From assembly GCF_050624435.1 (NCBI RefSeq), contig NC_134539.1, forward strand, positions 123,115,525 to 123,179,524: a stretch of DNA of 64,000 bases, in the 5' to 3' direction. The notes beneath the pieces were generated by a model. The model had not been told where the DNA came from. It was given only the letters and a program-made list of their open reading frames with translations, and did not search any database. The stretch is from Tenrec ecaudatus. Lineage: Eukaryota > Chordata > Mammalia > Afrosoricida > Tenrecidae. Each line of letters starts with the position of its first letter. Within the stretch, counting starts at the first letter, position 1. Below, one piece after another: positions 20,862 through 30,845 of the stretch. Position numbers and translations under genes: made by a program.

Positions 20862-21165
20862 GTGCTTCCTGTTTGCTAGGAGCTGGAGTAAGCATTTTGC
20901 ATGCATTGTTTAATTTAATCTTTTTTTGGAAGTCATTTTATTGGGGGCTCGTACAACTCCTATCACAATCCATCCATCCATCCATTGTGTCAAGCACATT
21001 TGTACATTTGTTGCCATCATCGTTCTCAAAACATGTGCTGTCTACTTGAGCCCTTGGTATCAGCTCCTCATTTCCCCCCTCCCTCCCGCCCCCATTTAAT
21101 TTAATCTCTATGGCAACCCTAGGAGGAGTATACCACAGGTCTAGATCCCTTGACCGCACTTCCAA
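20862..21165 (+). mobile_element. MIR SINE split by an L1-type insertion
   Basis: The left half of a MIR ('ttgctaggagctggagtaag', 'ttttgcatgcattgtttaat') continues after the insertion with 'tttaatctctatggcaaccc' and 'taggaggagtataccacagg'. The insertion lies at 20922-21094. Confidence 0.78.
20909..21107 (-). mobile_element. L1-type 3' end in a MIR, 13-bp target duplication
   Basis: The 173-bp insert (20922-21094) is antisense and flanked by perfect tttaatttaatct at 20909-20921 and 21095-21107. A T-run adjoins the left copy, as expected for the poly(A) end of an antisense insertion. Because it splits a pan-mammalian MIR it gives an unambiguous empty-site reconstruction, which defines the 3' end of this LINE family. 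Confidence 0.9.
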
Positions 21166-21239
21166 ATTCCAAAATGTGAACATAAAAAGTAAGCATGCTT
21201 ATTTGATAGCAAACCATCATTAACGTTGAGAGGCTGATG

Positions 21240-21395
21240 GATGGCACTTAGTGGTCCCAGCTCACCAGCCACTCTGTGAAGGCAGAGACATGGCAGTCTG
21301 TTTCCATGAAAACTGACAGCCTTGGAAACCCTGTGGGGCAGTTCTGTCTTGTCCTATGAGTTGGAATCAATTCAATGGCAATGGGTTTTAGTGTG
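21240..21395 (+). mobile_element. AfroSINE (5'-truncated or decayed)
   Basis: 'cagctcaccagccactctgt', 'ccctgtggggcagttctgtc' and 'gagttggaatcaattcaatg' are AfroSINE middle and tail in order. Confidence 0.75.
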
Positions 21396-21399
21396 TTCA

Positions 21400-21810
21400 T
21401 CCGCTTCTTATATGAAAGAGCTTGAACTCCACTGAGGGTGGCATGTAATATAGGGTATATGTGTGAAAGATTCTGAAACCTCATCTCCCTGACCCAGTGG
21501 TTCAAATCTGACTTGGAAGAAGTACAGCCAGAGCACTCCTGAGAAGCAGGACAGGGAGACTTCCTCTCACACACGTCGGCGGTGTTGTTCAGAAGAACTA
21601 CCCCTTGGAGAAGCACTCGTGCTTGGTAAAGTAGAGGATCGTGAAAAAGAAGCCTCACCCCGGGACACAGTGGGAACAACAAAAAAGAAAAGCCTGTGGA
21701 AATGGCACAGAAAAGCCTGTGGAAATGGCACAGGACCAGGCGCTGCTGGTACACAGCATCACTCTGAGTCCCAGCCAACTAAATAGCACAGAACAACAAT
21801 AACAACACAG
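21400..21810 (+). mobile_element. RTE LINE 3' fragment
   Basis: 'gacttggaagaagtacagcc', 'ccccttggagaagcactcgt' and 'atggcacaggaccaggcgct' lead to the 3' tail 'actaaatagcacagaacaac' and 'aataacaacac'. The same landmarks occur in the other RTE copies. A 21-bp piece ('aaagcctgtggaaatggcac') is tandemly duplicated at about 21687-21730. Confidence 0.7.
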
Positions 21811-21824
21811 GGTTTCAAATAAGG

Positions 21825-21950
21825 GACAGTGGATTGTATCATTATCCCTATTTTACAGAAAAGGGAATAGGCTGAGAGAGGCTAAATAATTTCCCCTATG
21901 ACACACACTAGTAAATGGTGGAGCTTAGATTAGAAATGTCTCAAGCCATA
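21825..21950 (+). mobile_element. MIR SINE fragment
   Basis: 'tatccctattttacagaaaa', 'ggctgagagaggctaaataa' and 'cactagtaaatggtggagct' are the right half of MIR. Confidence 0.78.
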
Positions 21951-22216
21951 TATATGACAGACTAAGCCCGAATTTTCTCTAAGGCAAAGAATATGAAATG
22001 ACAATCCTTCGTGGAGGAGGATAAAGAAACAAAGGTATGAAAAGTAATATTGAACCTATGTAAATGTCAATTAAAATTAACATAAGATGCTATTTTTATC
22101 CTATCAGATTGACAAGTATCAAAAATTCCAACAGCACCAGGTTAGAAAATCTGTATAGAAATAGTCAATCATATGTTGATTCAGTCGGGTAAATGTTTAT
22201 GGTAGTAATCACTATC
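21951..22216. other. AT-rich, no recognised feature
   Basis: I see no repeat or exon. Confidence 0.35.
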
Positions 22217-22561
22217 AAAATCAGAAATGAGGGGGAGTGGGGAGGGAGGGGGAAAAAAAAGAGGACCTGATGCAAGGGGCTTAAGTGGAGAGCAAATGCC
22301 TTGAGAATGATTGGGGCAGGGAATGTATGGATGTGCTTTATACAATTGATGTATGTATATGTATGGATTGTGGTAAGAGTTGTATGAGTCCCTAATAAAA
22401 TGTAAAAGAAGAAAAGAGAAAAAAATGATTAGGGCAAAGACTGTACAGATGTGCTTTATACAATTGATGTATGTATATGTATGAACTGTGAAAAGAATTG
22501 TATGAGCCCCAATAAATTGTTAAAATTTAAAAAATAATAATAAATAAAAAATCAGAAATGA
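22217..22561 (+). mobile_element. L1-type copy with doubled 3' end, 14-bp target duplication
   Basis: The insert at 22231-22547 is flanked by aaaatcagaaatga at 22217-22230 and 22548-22561. It carries two consecutive, imperfectly repeated 3' ends. The first ends 'gagtccctaataaaatg' plus 'taaaagaagaaaagag'. The second starts 'aaaaatgattagggcaaaga' and ends 'gagccccaataaattgttaa'. The single target duplication around both units shows they were inserted together. Confidence 0.9.
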
Positions 22562-22699
22562 ATATAACCAAAAAATTCCACTTTTTAAGTATTTATTCTT
22601 TAGATATATCCACAAAGATGCACATAAAAAGATATCGCAGCATTTTTAGCATTAACTGAGACTGACTCCCTAAGAAATCATTGAGTCCCAGACATTTTA

Positions 22700-22868
22700 T
22701 AACCCTCTAAAACCGCTAGCTTCAGAGTTGGTGGTTCCAACCCCCCAGTCGCTCTGTGGGAGAAAGGGGAGGCAGTCTGCTTTCACAGATATTTACAGCC
22801 TCTGAAACCCCAGGGAGAAGCTCTGCTCCACTCTAGAGTGTGCAGGCAAGTCTGAATGAACTCAAAAG
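22700..22868 (+). mobile_element. AfroSINE (old copy)
   Basis: 'gttggtggttccaacccccc', 'tcgctctgtgggagaaaggg' and 'tatttacagcctctgaaacc' follow the AfroSINE order. The tail is degraded. Confidence 0.68.
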
Positions 22869-23565
22869 AGTGGGTTAAGAAAGAAAGCTCAAAGGTGAAC
22901 ATTGCATTACCTATGGGCCATTAACCAGTTTGGGATCATACTTAGCTATTTTTTTTCAGAATTTCTTTTAAACATATGACTTTTAAAAACTCAATTTTTA
23001 TCCTATAGTATGAACCAATGTTGTCATCCTGATGGCTTCTTCATTAATGGATTCAATAAAGGTCTAATTGAATACATTACCCTATACAAATGAATATTAT
23101 ACCATCACTCAATGAAGGTAAGAACAGAATAGTGCTTGGGCACTTAGTAGGTCTCAGTTCACTTCTTGCTGCATATTATTTATTATACCCAGACACACAA
23201 AGACCCTTCATAAAGCTTGTGTAATTATCCTATCATCTTTTACTTCTACCTTTTCAGGAAATTCATGAGGCCCTCTCATATTTGATCAGTGGCTTACAAT
23301 AACAAATATATCATTACCTCCATGGATCTGCAGGCAGCTCAGGCAGAAGGCCGCAGGTTAGGTTGAGATATGCCCCTCCTATCTTCTCATTATTAGAGAC
23401 CACTGAAATGGAGGAAATATACATTGTCACGTCCACATACAATCCTTGGCCAAATCACATCTCATGGCCAAGCCTAGAGTCAGTGGGGACGCGGAGTGTG
23501 CTCACTGTTGATTGAGAGTCTCCAAAGCCACCTGGCAGAGCGCCCATGTGAAGCCCTACCATAGG
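22869..23565. other. AT-rich, no recognised feature
   Basis: I recognise no exon or mobile element with confidence. Confidence 0.35.
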
Positions 23566-24880
23566 TTGTCTGTGGTTGTCAGGTGCTGCTGAGTGGGTTC
23601 TGACCCAAAGCAACCCTCTGGACACGGAGCGAAACACTCCCTCGTTCTGTGCCATCCTCATAATTGTTATATTTGAATCCATTATTGCAAATACTGTTCA
23701 CACGGTGTCCATCTCTTTGAGGGTCTTCCGCTTCCTTCACTGGTCCCCTGCCGAGCACAATATCCTCGTCCATGGATCCGTCCATCCTGCCAACATGTCC
23801 GAAGTCTATGAGATGAAGTGCCACCATCCTCGCTGTAAGGAGCATTCGGGCTGTACTTCTTTCGAGACAGATGTGTTTGTTTCCTGGCGTCCAGGGTACT
23901 TTCAGTGTCTTCATTAACACTAGAATTCAAACGCATCAGTCCTTCGATGTCCAACTTTCACATGCGTATGAAGCAACTGGAAATTCCATAGCTCGGGTCA
24001 AGCCCACCTTAGACCTCAAAGTAACATGCTTGCTTTTCAACACTTTAAAGAGGTCCAGAGCAGCAGATTTGTTGTTTGACTGCTGCTTCCATGACCACAG
24101 CTTTTCTCCGTTTATCGTCATATTGCTTATTGGTCCCTTGTGAGGATTTTTGTCCTCTTTACATTGAGTTGCAATCCATACTGAAGGCTATAGAGTGAGA
24201 CTTGCATCAGCAAGGCCTTCAAGTCCTCCTGGCTTTCAGCCGAGCAAAAATGCGTCACCTGCATATCGAATGAATAAGCCTTCCTCCTACCCCGATGCTC
24301 CGTTCTTCTCAGATTATTGCTCAGCATACAGATTGACTATGGTGGATGGATATGACACTGATGTGTGCCTTTCCTGGTTTCACACTATGCAGCATTCCCT
24401 TGCACTATTTGAACATCTGTCTCTTCGTCTATGTCCAGGTTCTACGTGAACACAATGAAGTGTTCTGGAATATTCATTCTTCTCAATGCTGTCCATCATT
24501 TGTTATGACCCAGACAGCTGAATGCCTCCACATAGTCAACAGAGCACAAGGAAATATCTTTCTGGCATTCTCTGCTTTGAGCCACGATCCATCGGATGTC
24601 AGCAAAGAAACCCCTTCTTCCACATTCTCTGCTGAATCTGACATGGATTTCTGGCAATTCACTGTCGATGCACTGCGGGAGCTATTGGTGAATGATCTCC
24701 AGCAAAACTTCGCTTGCATGTGCTATCAATGACATTGTTTGATAACTTCTGCATTCTGTGGAGTCACTTCTCTTGGGATTAACACAAAAAAGGATCTCTT
24801 CCAGTTAATTGCCAAGGTAGCTGTCTTCCAAATTTCTTGGCATTATGAGGCGTGGTGAGCAACAATCTAATGTATGTTAG
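23566..24880 (-). mobile_element. RTE LINE relic, longest in the window (antisense)
   Basis: Reading the minus strand from 24880: pre-palm text ('gccaagaaatttggaagaca', 'tggaagagatccttttttgt'), RT palm with 'DCVDHNKLWTALRRM'-like text in broken frames, and the degenerate catalytic neighbourhood near 24290-24250 where the YADDT box is lost ('FDMQVTHFCSAESQEDLKAL'). It continues through 'YGLQLNVKRTKIL' and a C-terminal 'KVPWTPGNKH...FGHVGRMDGS' segment, then the 3' end at 23566-23650 ('gagtgggttctgacccaaag' on the + strand). Stops and frameshifts make it inactive, and the endonuclease part is absent. Confidence 0.85.
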
Positions 24881-25284
24881 TGCTCCATAAATATATGTTG
24901 AGTCAACTCATGAAGAGGGACCAACTCCGAGATCCAAAAGGAGAAAAGGATGGAACAGAACAATGATGGAGATGCTATGATTTGGTTCTAGATTAGAGCT
25001 ACTTTTAAATGTGCCCACTGCTCCTCTGACAGCTTATTGTACTTTGGTGGCTAGTGTGTTGCCCGAAGCTGGAAGCTATGCAACTTCAAGGACCAGTTGG
25101 GTCACCCATAGAAGACAGATTGAAGTGGAGCTTCAGGACTAAAACAGATTAGGAAAAAGACCTAGTGAATTACTTCTTTAAAAAACATTTTTTAAAGGCC
25201 AGTTAAAACGTTCTTAGTAGCGATAGAACATTGTCTGTAGCGGCAGAAGATGAGCTTCTCATGTTGGAAGATCCTTGAAATATG
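24881..25284. other. No recognised feature
   Basis: AT-rich text with neither repeat nor exon recognised. Confidence 0.35.
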
Positions 25285-26260
25285 AGCGAATGTGAAAAGT
25301 TAATTTTCAAAAAGTTTTTTTGAAAAATTAAATCAAAAGAGTAAAAATCAAAATCCATACTTTATTTCTCAATGTAAGACCCATCAAGTTATTATAAAGT
25401 TCAAGACACTTCTGAAAATAATGATACCAGTCATTTCGTCCATCCTTCACGGGTTGCAGATCCTACAGATTTGCAGATTTAACCATGTCAATGAAGCTTT
25501 TTTTTTCACATTGGTCACTAAAGAAAATTGGGTGCCCTTTAGGTGTTTGCTTGTTTTTTAATATTAAGTCTGAAGAGGCCAAATCAGGACTTTAAGGTGG
25601 ATGCATAGTGATTTACCATGGTGACTCTCACAGAATTGCCCTTGTTGATGAGAGAATCGAGTAGGAGCATTGTCATACTGAGAAAGAACTCACTTTCCTA
25701 GGCCGACATTTTTCCTGCTAAAATGTTGGTTAATTCTCTTAAGCACTCACTCACATTCTTTGTCCTCTAAAAAGCTAAGAATCAAAATATCTTGAGATTC
25801 TATGAATACTGTCACTCTACCCTTTGCTCTTAACCAGTCTGCTTTTGTTTAGACTGGACCATATCTACCTCATGGTAGACTGTGGCAGATGGTTTGATTG
25901 TGCTTTGTCTTCAGAATCATACTGATAAAGTCATACTCATTTTCTATTGCAATAGTTGCAAGAAATGCTTCAGGATTTTGATCCCACTTGTTTAAAATTT
26001 CCACTGAAAGCTCTGCCCTTGTTTGTGGTTTTGGCAGCCAATGTGCTGAAAGTTTTCTCAACTTTAAGTTTTCAGTCAGAATTGTTTAAGCTGAAACAGT
26101 TCAGATGCTTAGTGTATTGACAATTGCTTCTGTTGTTAGTTGTTGGTCCTCTTCAATTAGAGCATAAACAAGATTCATTTTGTCCCTTGCAAATTGATGC
26201 AAATGGTCTGCTGACAAATCCACCGTATTTTCAAACACATTAGATGCATGCTAAAGCTAG
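25285..26260 (-). mobile_element. mariner-like DNA transposon relic (antisense)
   Basis: On the minus strand the text encodes, in broken frames, blocks of a Tc1/mariner transposase. They are 'LSAHWLPKPQTRAELSVEIL' followed by 'WDQNPEAFL' and 'EYDFISMILKTKHNQT' (25870-26061), the position of the TGDETW...YDPETKxQS block. Nearer the 3' end is 'FGLFRLNIKK' text (about 25560-25590), corresponding to the DFFLFPxLKKxLKG block. Then comes 'YHYFQKCLELYNNLMG' (about 25385-25430). The first catalytic Asp appears changed to Asn, and many stops are present. Terminal repeats were not delimited. Confidence 0.72.
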
Positions 26261-26289
26261 ACAATGCTTAAAACAGACTGGAGAAGAAT

Positions 26290-26605
26290 TGATGCATTTT
26301 AACTATGCTGTTGATTATAGCATGGATTGCCAAAAGAACTGATAAATCTGTCTTGAAATAAAGTACAGTCAGAATAGTATTTAAAAGAGAGATCTTGACC
26401 CAGGAACTTTGGACATGTTATCAAGTGGAACCAGTCCCTGGAGAAGGATGTTGTACTTAGGAGAGTAAGTAAGAGACCAGCAAAACAGAAGACACTCACT
26501 GAGATGGATTGACTCAGAGGTTGCAAAAATAGACTCAAACAGTGCTAAATGATTGTGAGGCTGGCACACGGTTCTGGGAGTGTCGCCATAAGAACCTACT
26601 GACTA
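26290..26605 (+). mobile_element. RTE LINE 3' fragment
   Basis: 'gcatggattgccaaaagaac', 'aactttggacatgttatcaa', 'accagtccctggagaaggat' and 'actgagatggattgactcag' lead to 'gattgtgaggctggcacacg'. Order and orientation equal those of the other RTE tails. The extreme 3' end is missing. Confidence 0.72.
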
Positions 26606-27235
26606 TGGCTGCCCCTGCAAAGGACTGGGTGATTATGAGTAATGCATAAGAGGAAGCCTTACAATACCATTCACTATTGTGTGTGTATTACCTATTCAAA
26701 AATTAGTTTTTCTAAGAAAGAAAATACAAATTGAAACACAAGACTGAATATAGAGTGTAAACTCTGAAACCTTCCCATTACACTGTCTTTTGGTTAAAAC
26801 AAATCAGAATAATTAGTTTTGTTCTGAAGTCACCCTGATACCTTCCCCTGATTACCTCTGATTTTCAGCTGTCTTGCTTTGGGGTTTAAATAAAGGAATT
26901 CTTCTACTAGTAAGGCTTTCTGTAGAGAATCCTGTACTTGAAACCTCTGACTTAGGACATGTTAGAGCTCCAAGGACCTGCACTTGTGACCCTTCGTTTG
27001 TTTTTGTTTTGCACATCTTATTTTTAGTCATATGCTGCAACATGTGATTTGCTGATGTTATTCGCAGATCTTAACTCACGGATGTTTAATTTTGTGATTC
27101 ACTGTTCAAAACACTGCCAGACGTATGAAGATTCTGATCAGAAAAGACAATATAATGGAAACAAATGAGGTATTCGACTGAGGTCAGAACCAACTTGGAA
27201 CAGAGTCAATGGAACAGAACCCCCGAGGCCATCCT
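26606..27235. other. No recognised feature
   Basis: AT-rich, with no exon or repeat recognised. Confidence 0.35.
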
Positions 27236-27323
27236 ATCCAGCTGCCGTTGAGTTGACTTTGACTAGAGGCAACTACACGTGCAGCCAAGTAGAACTGTAC
27301 TCCACAGGGTTGTGTCATGGTTG

Positions 27324-27359
<36 letters not shown>

Positions 27360-27465
27360 AATTGTCAGGTCTACCTTGTAAGGCACTGCTGGGTGGATTT
27401 GAACCTACAATCTTTTGTTAGTAGTGGAGTTCCTTATCCATTTGTCGCACCCAGGGACTCCCACA
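27236..27465 (-). mobile_element. AfroSINE (antisense) containing a (GT)n tract
   Basis: 'gctgccgttgagttgacttt', 'gtagaactgtactccacagg', 'ggcactgctgggtggatttg' and 'tttgtcgcacccagggactc' are the antisense SINE from tail to head. A GT dinucleotide run (27329-27357) has expanded in its middle. Confidence 0.75.
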
Positions 27466-27595
27466 ACGTCAGAGGAAGTTCTCCCCAGGGAGTAACAACA
27501 GAGAGAATCAAAATGTGATGACAGCTGTTGAACATGTACACAAAAGACTGAAAAATCAGCAAAGGGGCAGCTGGAGATATTTTTTGTTGTTTTTT

Positions 27596-28018
27596 TGTTA
27601 GTTGCTATGCAGTCGGCTTCTACTCGCAGAAGGAAACACTGCCCGGTCCTTATGTTGGAGGTCACTGATGCAGCCACGGTGTCAACCCATCTTGGTGAAG
27701 GTCTCCCTCCTCTTTGTTGCCCTTCTTCTTTACCACACATGATGTTCTTTTCAGGGACTAGCCTCCCCGAACAGCATGCCCAAAGCACGTGAGACCAAGT
27801 CTCCCCATCTGGCGTTTAAGGAGCAGTCTGGCTGTACTTCTCCCAAGACAGATTGGTAGCTATTTTGGGCAGTCATTGGTACTTTCAGTAGTCTCCGCCA
27901 GCACCACAATGCAAATACATTGACTCTTCTTCAGCCTCCTCGTGTAGTGTCCTGTTTTCACATGCATGTGAGGTGATTGCAAATACCATGGCTTGCATCA
28001 GGCGCACCCTAGGCCTTA
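27596..28018 (-). mobile_element. RTE LINE 3' fragment (antisense), host of nested insertions
   Basis: The antisense tail 'ggaaacactgcccggtcctt' is followed by 'ggagaa'-complement blocks ('tcagggactagcctccccga'), 'caaagcacgtgagaccaagt', and 'atgcatgtgaggtgattgca' on the + strand. It ends where an AfroSINE begins at 28019. Confidence 0.78.
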
Positions 28019-28790
28019 GCTGGAGTCCTGGTGGTGTAGTGATTGATCCCCATGGTCGGTGGTTCAAAACCACCAGCAGCTTCTAGGGCAGCAGTTCTCA
28101 ACCTGTGGGTTGCGACCCCTTTGGGGGGGGTCGAACAACCTTTTCACAGGGGTCGCCTAAGACCATCGGAAAACACATATTTCCGATGGTCTTAGGAACC
28201 AAGACACCGCTCCTCTATCCTGCTCCAGGCAGTCCGCCCACATGCAGATACGCCCACATATGAGTACCTGGCATGGTGACATCATCATGTCAAGCCCACC
28301 ACATACACCCCATACAAATATAGGTGTATGTGACAGGGTTGGAGCCTTTATGTACTCATGTGGACCAGTCACACATGTGTCGAGAGCAGCTACTCTGTTA
28401 AAATGCAGCTACTGTGTTGAAGCAGCAGTATTGGAGGTAAAAGGACACTTCATGAATTATAATTACATATTGTTACATTGTGGTTCATCACTATGCTTTC
28501 ATTATGTTCAATTTGTAACCATAAAAATACATCCTGCCTATCAGATATTTACATGACAATTCATAACAGTAGCAAAATTATAGTTACAAAGTAGCAAAGA
28601 AAATAATGTTATGGATGAGGGTCACCACAACATGAGGACCTGTATGAAAGCATCACGGCCTGAGGAAGGTTGAGAACCACTGCTCTAGGGGAAAAGACTG
28701 GGCTTTCTATTCCTGTGAAGAGTTAACAGCCTCAGAGACTCACAGGCAGTAGCTATGAGTCAGCATTGGCTTGATGTCAGTGAAGTGTTT
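28019..28790 (+). mobile_element. AfroSINE split by a SPIN element
   Basis: The head at 28019-28088 ('ggagtcctggtggtgtagtg', 'ggtcggtggttcaaaaccac') continues after the transposon at 28691 with 'gaaaagactgggctttctat', 'agagttaacagcctcagaga' and 'agctatgagtcagcattggc'. Removing 28089-28690 restores a contiguous SINE. Confidence 0.88.
28089..28682 (+). mobile_element. SPIN-type hAT DNA transposon, non-autonomous (594 bp)
   Basis: Terminal inverted repeats 'cagcagttctcaacctgtgg' and '...aaggttgagaaccactg' are flanked by an 8-bp target duplication (ttctaggg at 28081-28088, ctctaggg at 28683-28690, one mismatch). Near the left end is a perfect 17-bp inverted repeat (28156-28172 and 28180-28196) with a 7-bp loop, as in SPIN subterminal sequence. 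There is no transposase frame, so it must have been moved in trans. SPIN is a horizontally transferred hAT family known from tenrec, bats, bushbaby, rodents, opossum, lizard and frog. Confidence 0.88.
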
Positions 28791-28965
28791 AACTCCAGGC
28801 AACAAACTCAAACCCACTGCCTCCTGGAAGAATCTAACTCACAGAGTGGAAAGGCCCCGTGGCCTCTCCCAGCCTGGAGAGCAGACGGCCACATCTCCTC
28901 GTTCAAGTGCCAACCTGTGGGTTAGTAGCCAACCTTTTAACCACTGCACCATCCGTGCTGCTATC
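28790..28965 (-). mobile_element. AfroSINE (antisense, old)
   Basis: 'caacctgtgggttagtagcc' and 'ttaaccactgcaccatccgt' are the antisense SINE head region. 'caaactcaaacccactgcct' is its tail. The middle is degraded. Confidence 0.65.
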
Positions 28966-29412
28966 ACAGAGATTAGGACCTGCTTTTCAGGCCAGAGCAA
29001 TTCTATATTGCTATTGTATCCTAGTCTCCGAGTGAATCCACTGTGTTGTCTATTGGCCCAAGAATAACCCCATTCATTACTAATTGTCCCAGTGGACAAT
29101 GGAAATCCACATCTGGAGGTGGCGGTGGCACCTCACTCAGTGGGCATGACGTACATGGCTCCTGGCAACGCTATGTGCCCATCTAACGGCGTCACAGGTT
29201 GTTTTACAGTATTTCGGTTCCACCGATTTAACCCCGATGAAATGGACACGGACTTAATCAAATTTCCTCAAAGAAACCACAAATTGAAGATAATCGTGAG
29301 AACTAAAGCGCAGCAAACAAAGGAACAAAAACAAAGGTGGCGTTGACACTTCGACCTTTCATGTAAGCTATTTGGCAGTCGCATTACTGACTACTTGAAA
29401 CATGGTTTGGAT
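28966..29412. other. No recognised feature
   Basis: Balanced composition. One 84-codon frame is present without recognisable domains. Confidence 0.35.
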
Positions 29413-29417
<5 letters not shown>

Positions 29418-29450
<33 letters not shown>

Positions 29451-29457
29451 GCGCGTC
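29418..29457. repeat. (CA)n microsatellite
   Basis: An uninterrupted CA run of about 32 bases ends in CGCGCG. The CG end is unusual because methylated CpG normally decays. Confidence 0.9.
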
Positions 29458-29718
29458 AGAAAATCCTACAGCCCCCTGGTCTGAAACAGCTTCCTCTGAA
29501 GAGCAGAATTTGTCAGCTATCCTCCAGGATGGGAGGCAGAAGGTTCCCAGCCAGAGCCTGGGCTATTTCGGTCTGACTGGGTGGCTCTGGCCCAACACAG
29601 AGTGTGAATGGATCTAGCTATCATAACTTGATCCTCCAGTATCATCCAACTAATTTCCTATTGTAGCCTTGATTTCCAAGCGAATGCATGGCTCTAGTTT
29701 GGCTCTCCCTGTTGTTTC
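29458..29718. other. No recognised feature
   Basis: No repeat or exon seen. Confidence 0.3.
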
Positions 29719-29721
29719 CTT

Positions 29722-29925
29722 TAGGAGCCCTGAGGCATTGTGGGATAGGGGTTGGACTGCTAGCTGCTAATAGGAAGGTCTGTGGTTCAAATTCGGCAGG
29801 CGCTCTGTGGGAGAAAGATGAGCCCGTTGGCTCTCATAACGCTGTACAGCCTCAGAAACCTGATATAGCTTAGCTATGATTCTGAGTCAATTCCTTGGCA
29901 GTGGGCTCTGGGTTTGTTTTCTTTA
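29722..29925 (+). mobile_element. AfroSINE
   Basis: 'taggagccctgaggcattgt', 'aaggtctgtggttcaaattc' and 'gcaggcgctctgtgggagaa' lead to 'gattctgagtcaattccttg' and 'ggcagtgggctctgggtttg'. Confidence 0.82.
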
Positions 29926-30029
29926 CAGGTAGAGCATATGCCATCTAGTGTGAATGTCTGGCTATTACATAATGGTGTTGATTCCATGGGCTTGAATGGG
30001 GCTTCATCCCCATGATGCAGTTCTTTGTT

Positions 30030-30200
30030 CGGTTTTGAATTGATTACATTTTTCAAGTTGGGCCACCATCTGCACCCTCCTTTTCTGCTCTCCCCCTCTC
30101 CCCTGCTCCCTAAAGTTCCGGTCTGATCTTTTGCATGGTCAATTCGATCCCATATGGCTAGACCTTAAATGCGCACAGGGTTCAGGGCAGACATTCTTTA
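30030..30200 (-). mobile_element. Possible old afrotherian L1 3' UTR fragment
   Basis: 'ctctccccctctcccctgct' followed by 'gtcaattcgatcccatatgg' resembles the 3' UTR of older afrotherian L1 elements in antisense. The match is from memory of a consensus and is weak. Confidence 0.4.
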
Positions 30201-30660
30201 CGAACTAAGCGCAACTGTGATTTATTATTATTGATAATTTCTTATTTATAAACTCTGGTTTATGGGAGAAAGGATGGCATAAAAGGCCTGAACAGAAGAT
30301 TTTGAAGAATAATCTTACCTGGCAGGGGAGACCAAATCCCAGGGAGAACCTTCTCAGTGTTTCTCCAGCTGAGAGCCCATTCCTGCGTGTGACAGCCAAG
30401 CAACTCCCGGACTTGTCAAGGTGATGGTCAGACCTGGGCTACAGCAGTACTCCGTTTCCTCAGAGGACTTCATCTCAGCCATCACTGCTGGTGATCTCGC
30501 CAATTATTTCATCCTGAGGCGCAATACAGATATTTGTTTCTAGACCAAGGAGTTTCTACTTCTGAATCACTGTTTCTTAGAATGACAGGGAAAGCACTAA
30601 TTCTTTAGCGCACCTAATATCATCCTAAATAAAGCCTCCTGAACGGCGAAGGCCATCCAT
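30201..30660. other. No recognised feature
   Basis: No exon or well-defined repeat seen. Confidence 0.3.
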
Positions 30661-30664
30661 CCGG

Positions 30665-30845
30665 CCCAGTGGAGCTGGTAAGTGCAGGCTCAGCAGCTGG
30701 AATATCCACCCGCTGTTTCCGAGAGAGCTGAGCCGTTCTGCACCTGTACAGATGGACAGCCTCAGGAACACCCGGGGATAGTTCAACTCTGGCCTCTCAG
30801 GGTCACTAGGATCGCAACCAACTCAATGGCAGTATCAAGGAGCGT
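30665..30845 (+). mobile_element. AfroSINE (old copy)
   Basis: 'tggaatatccacccgctgtt' and 'acagcctcaggaacacccgg' lead to 'ctcagggtcactaggatcgc' and 'aaccaactcaatggcagtat'. These are middle and tail in order, with a weak head. Confidence 0.7.
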
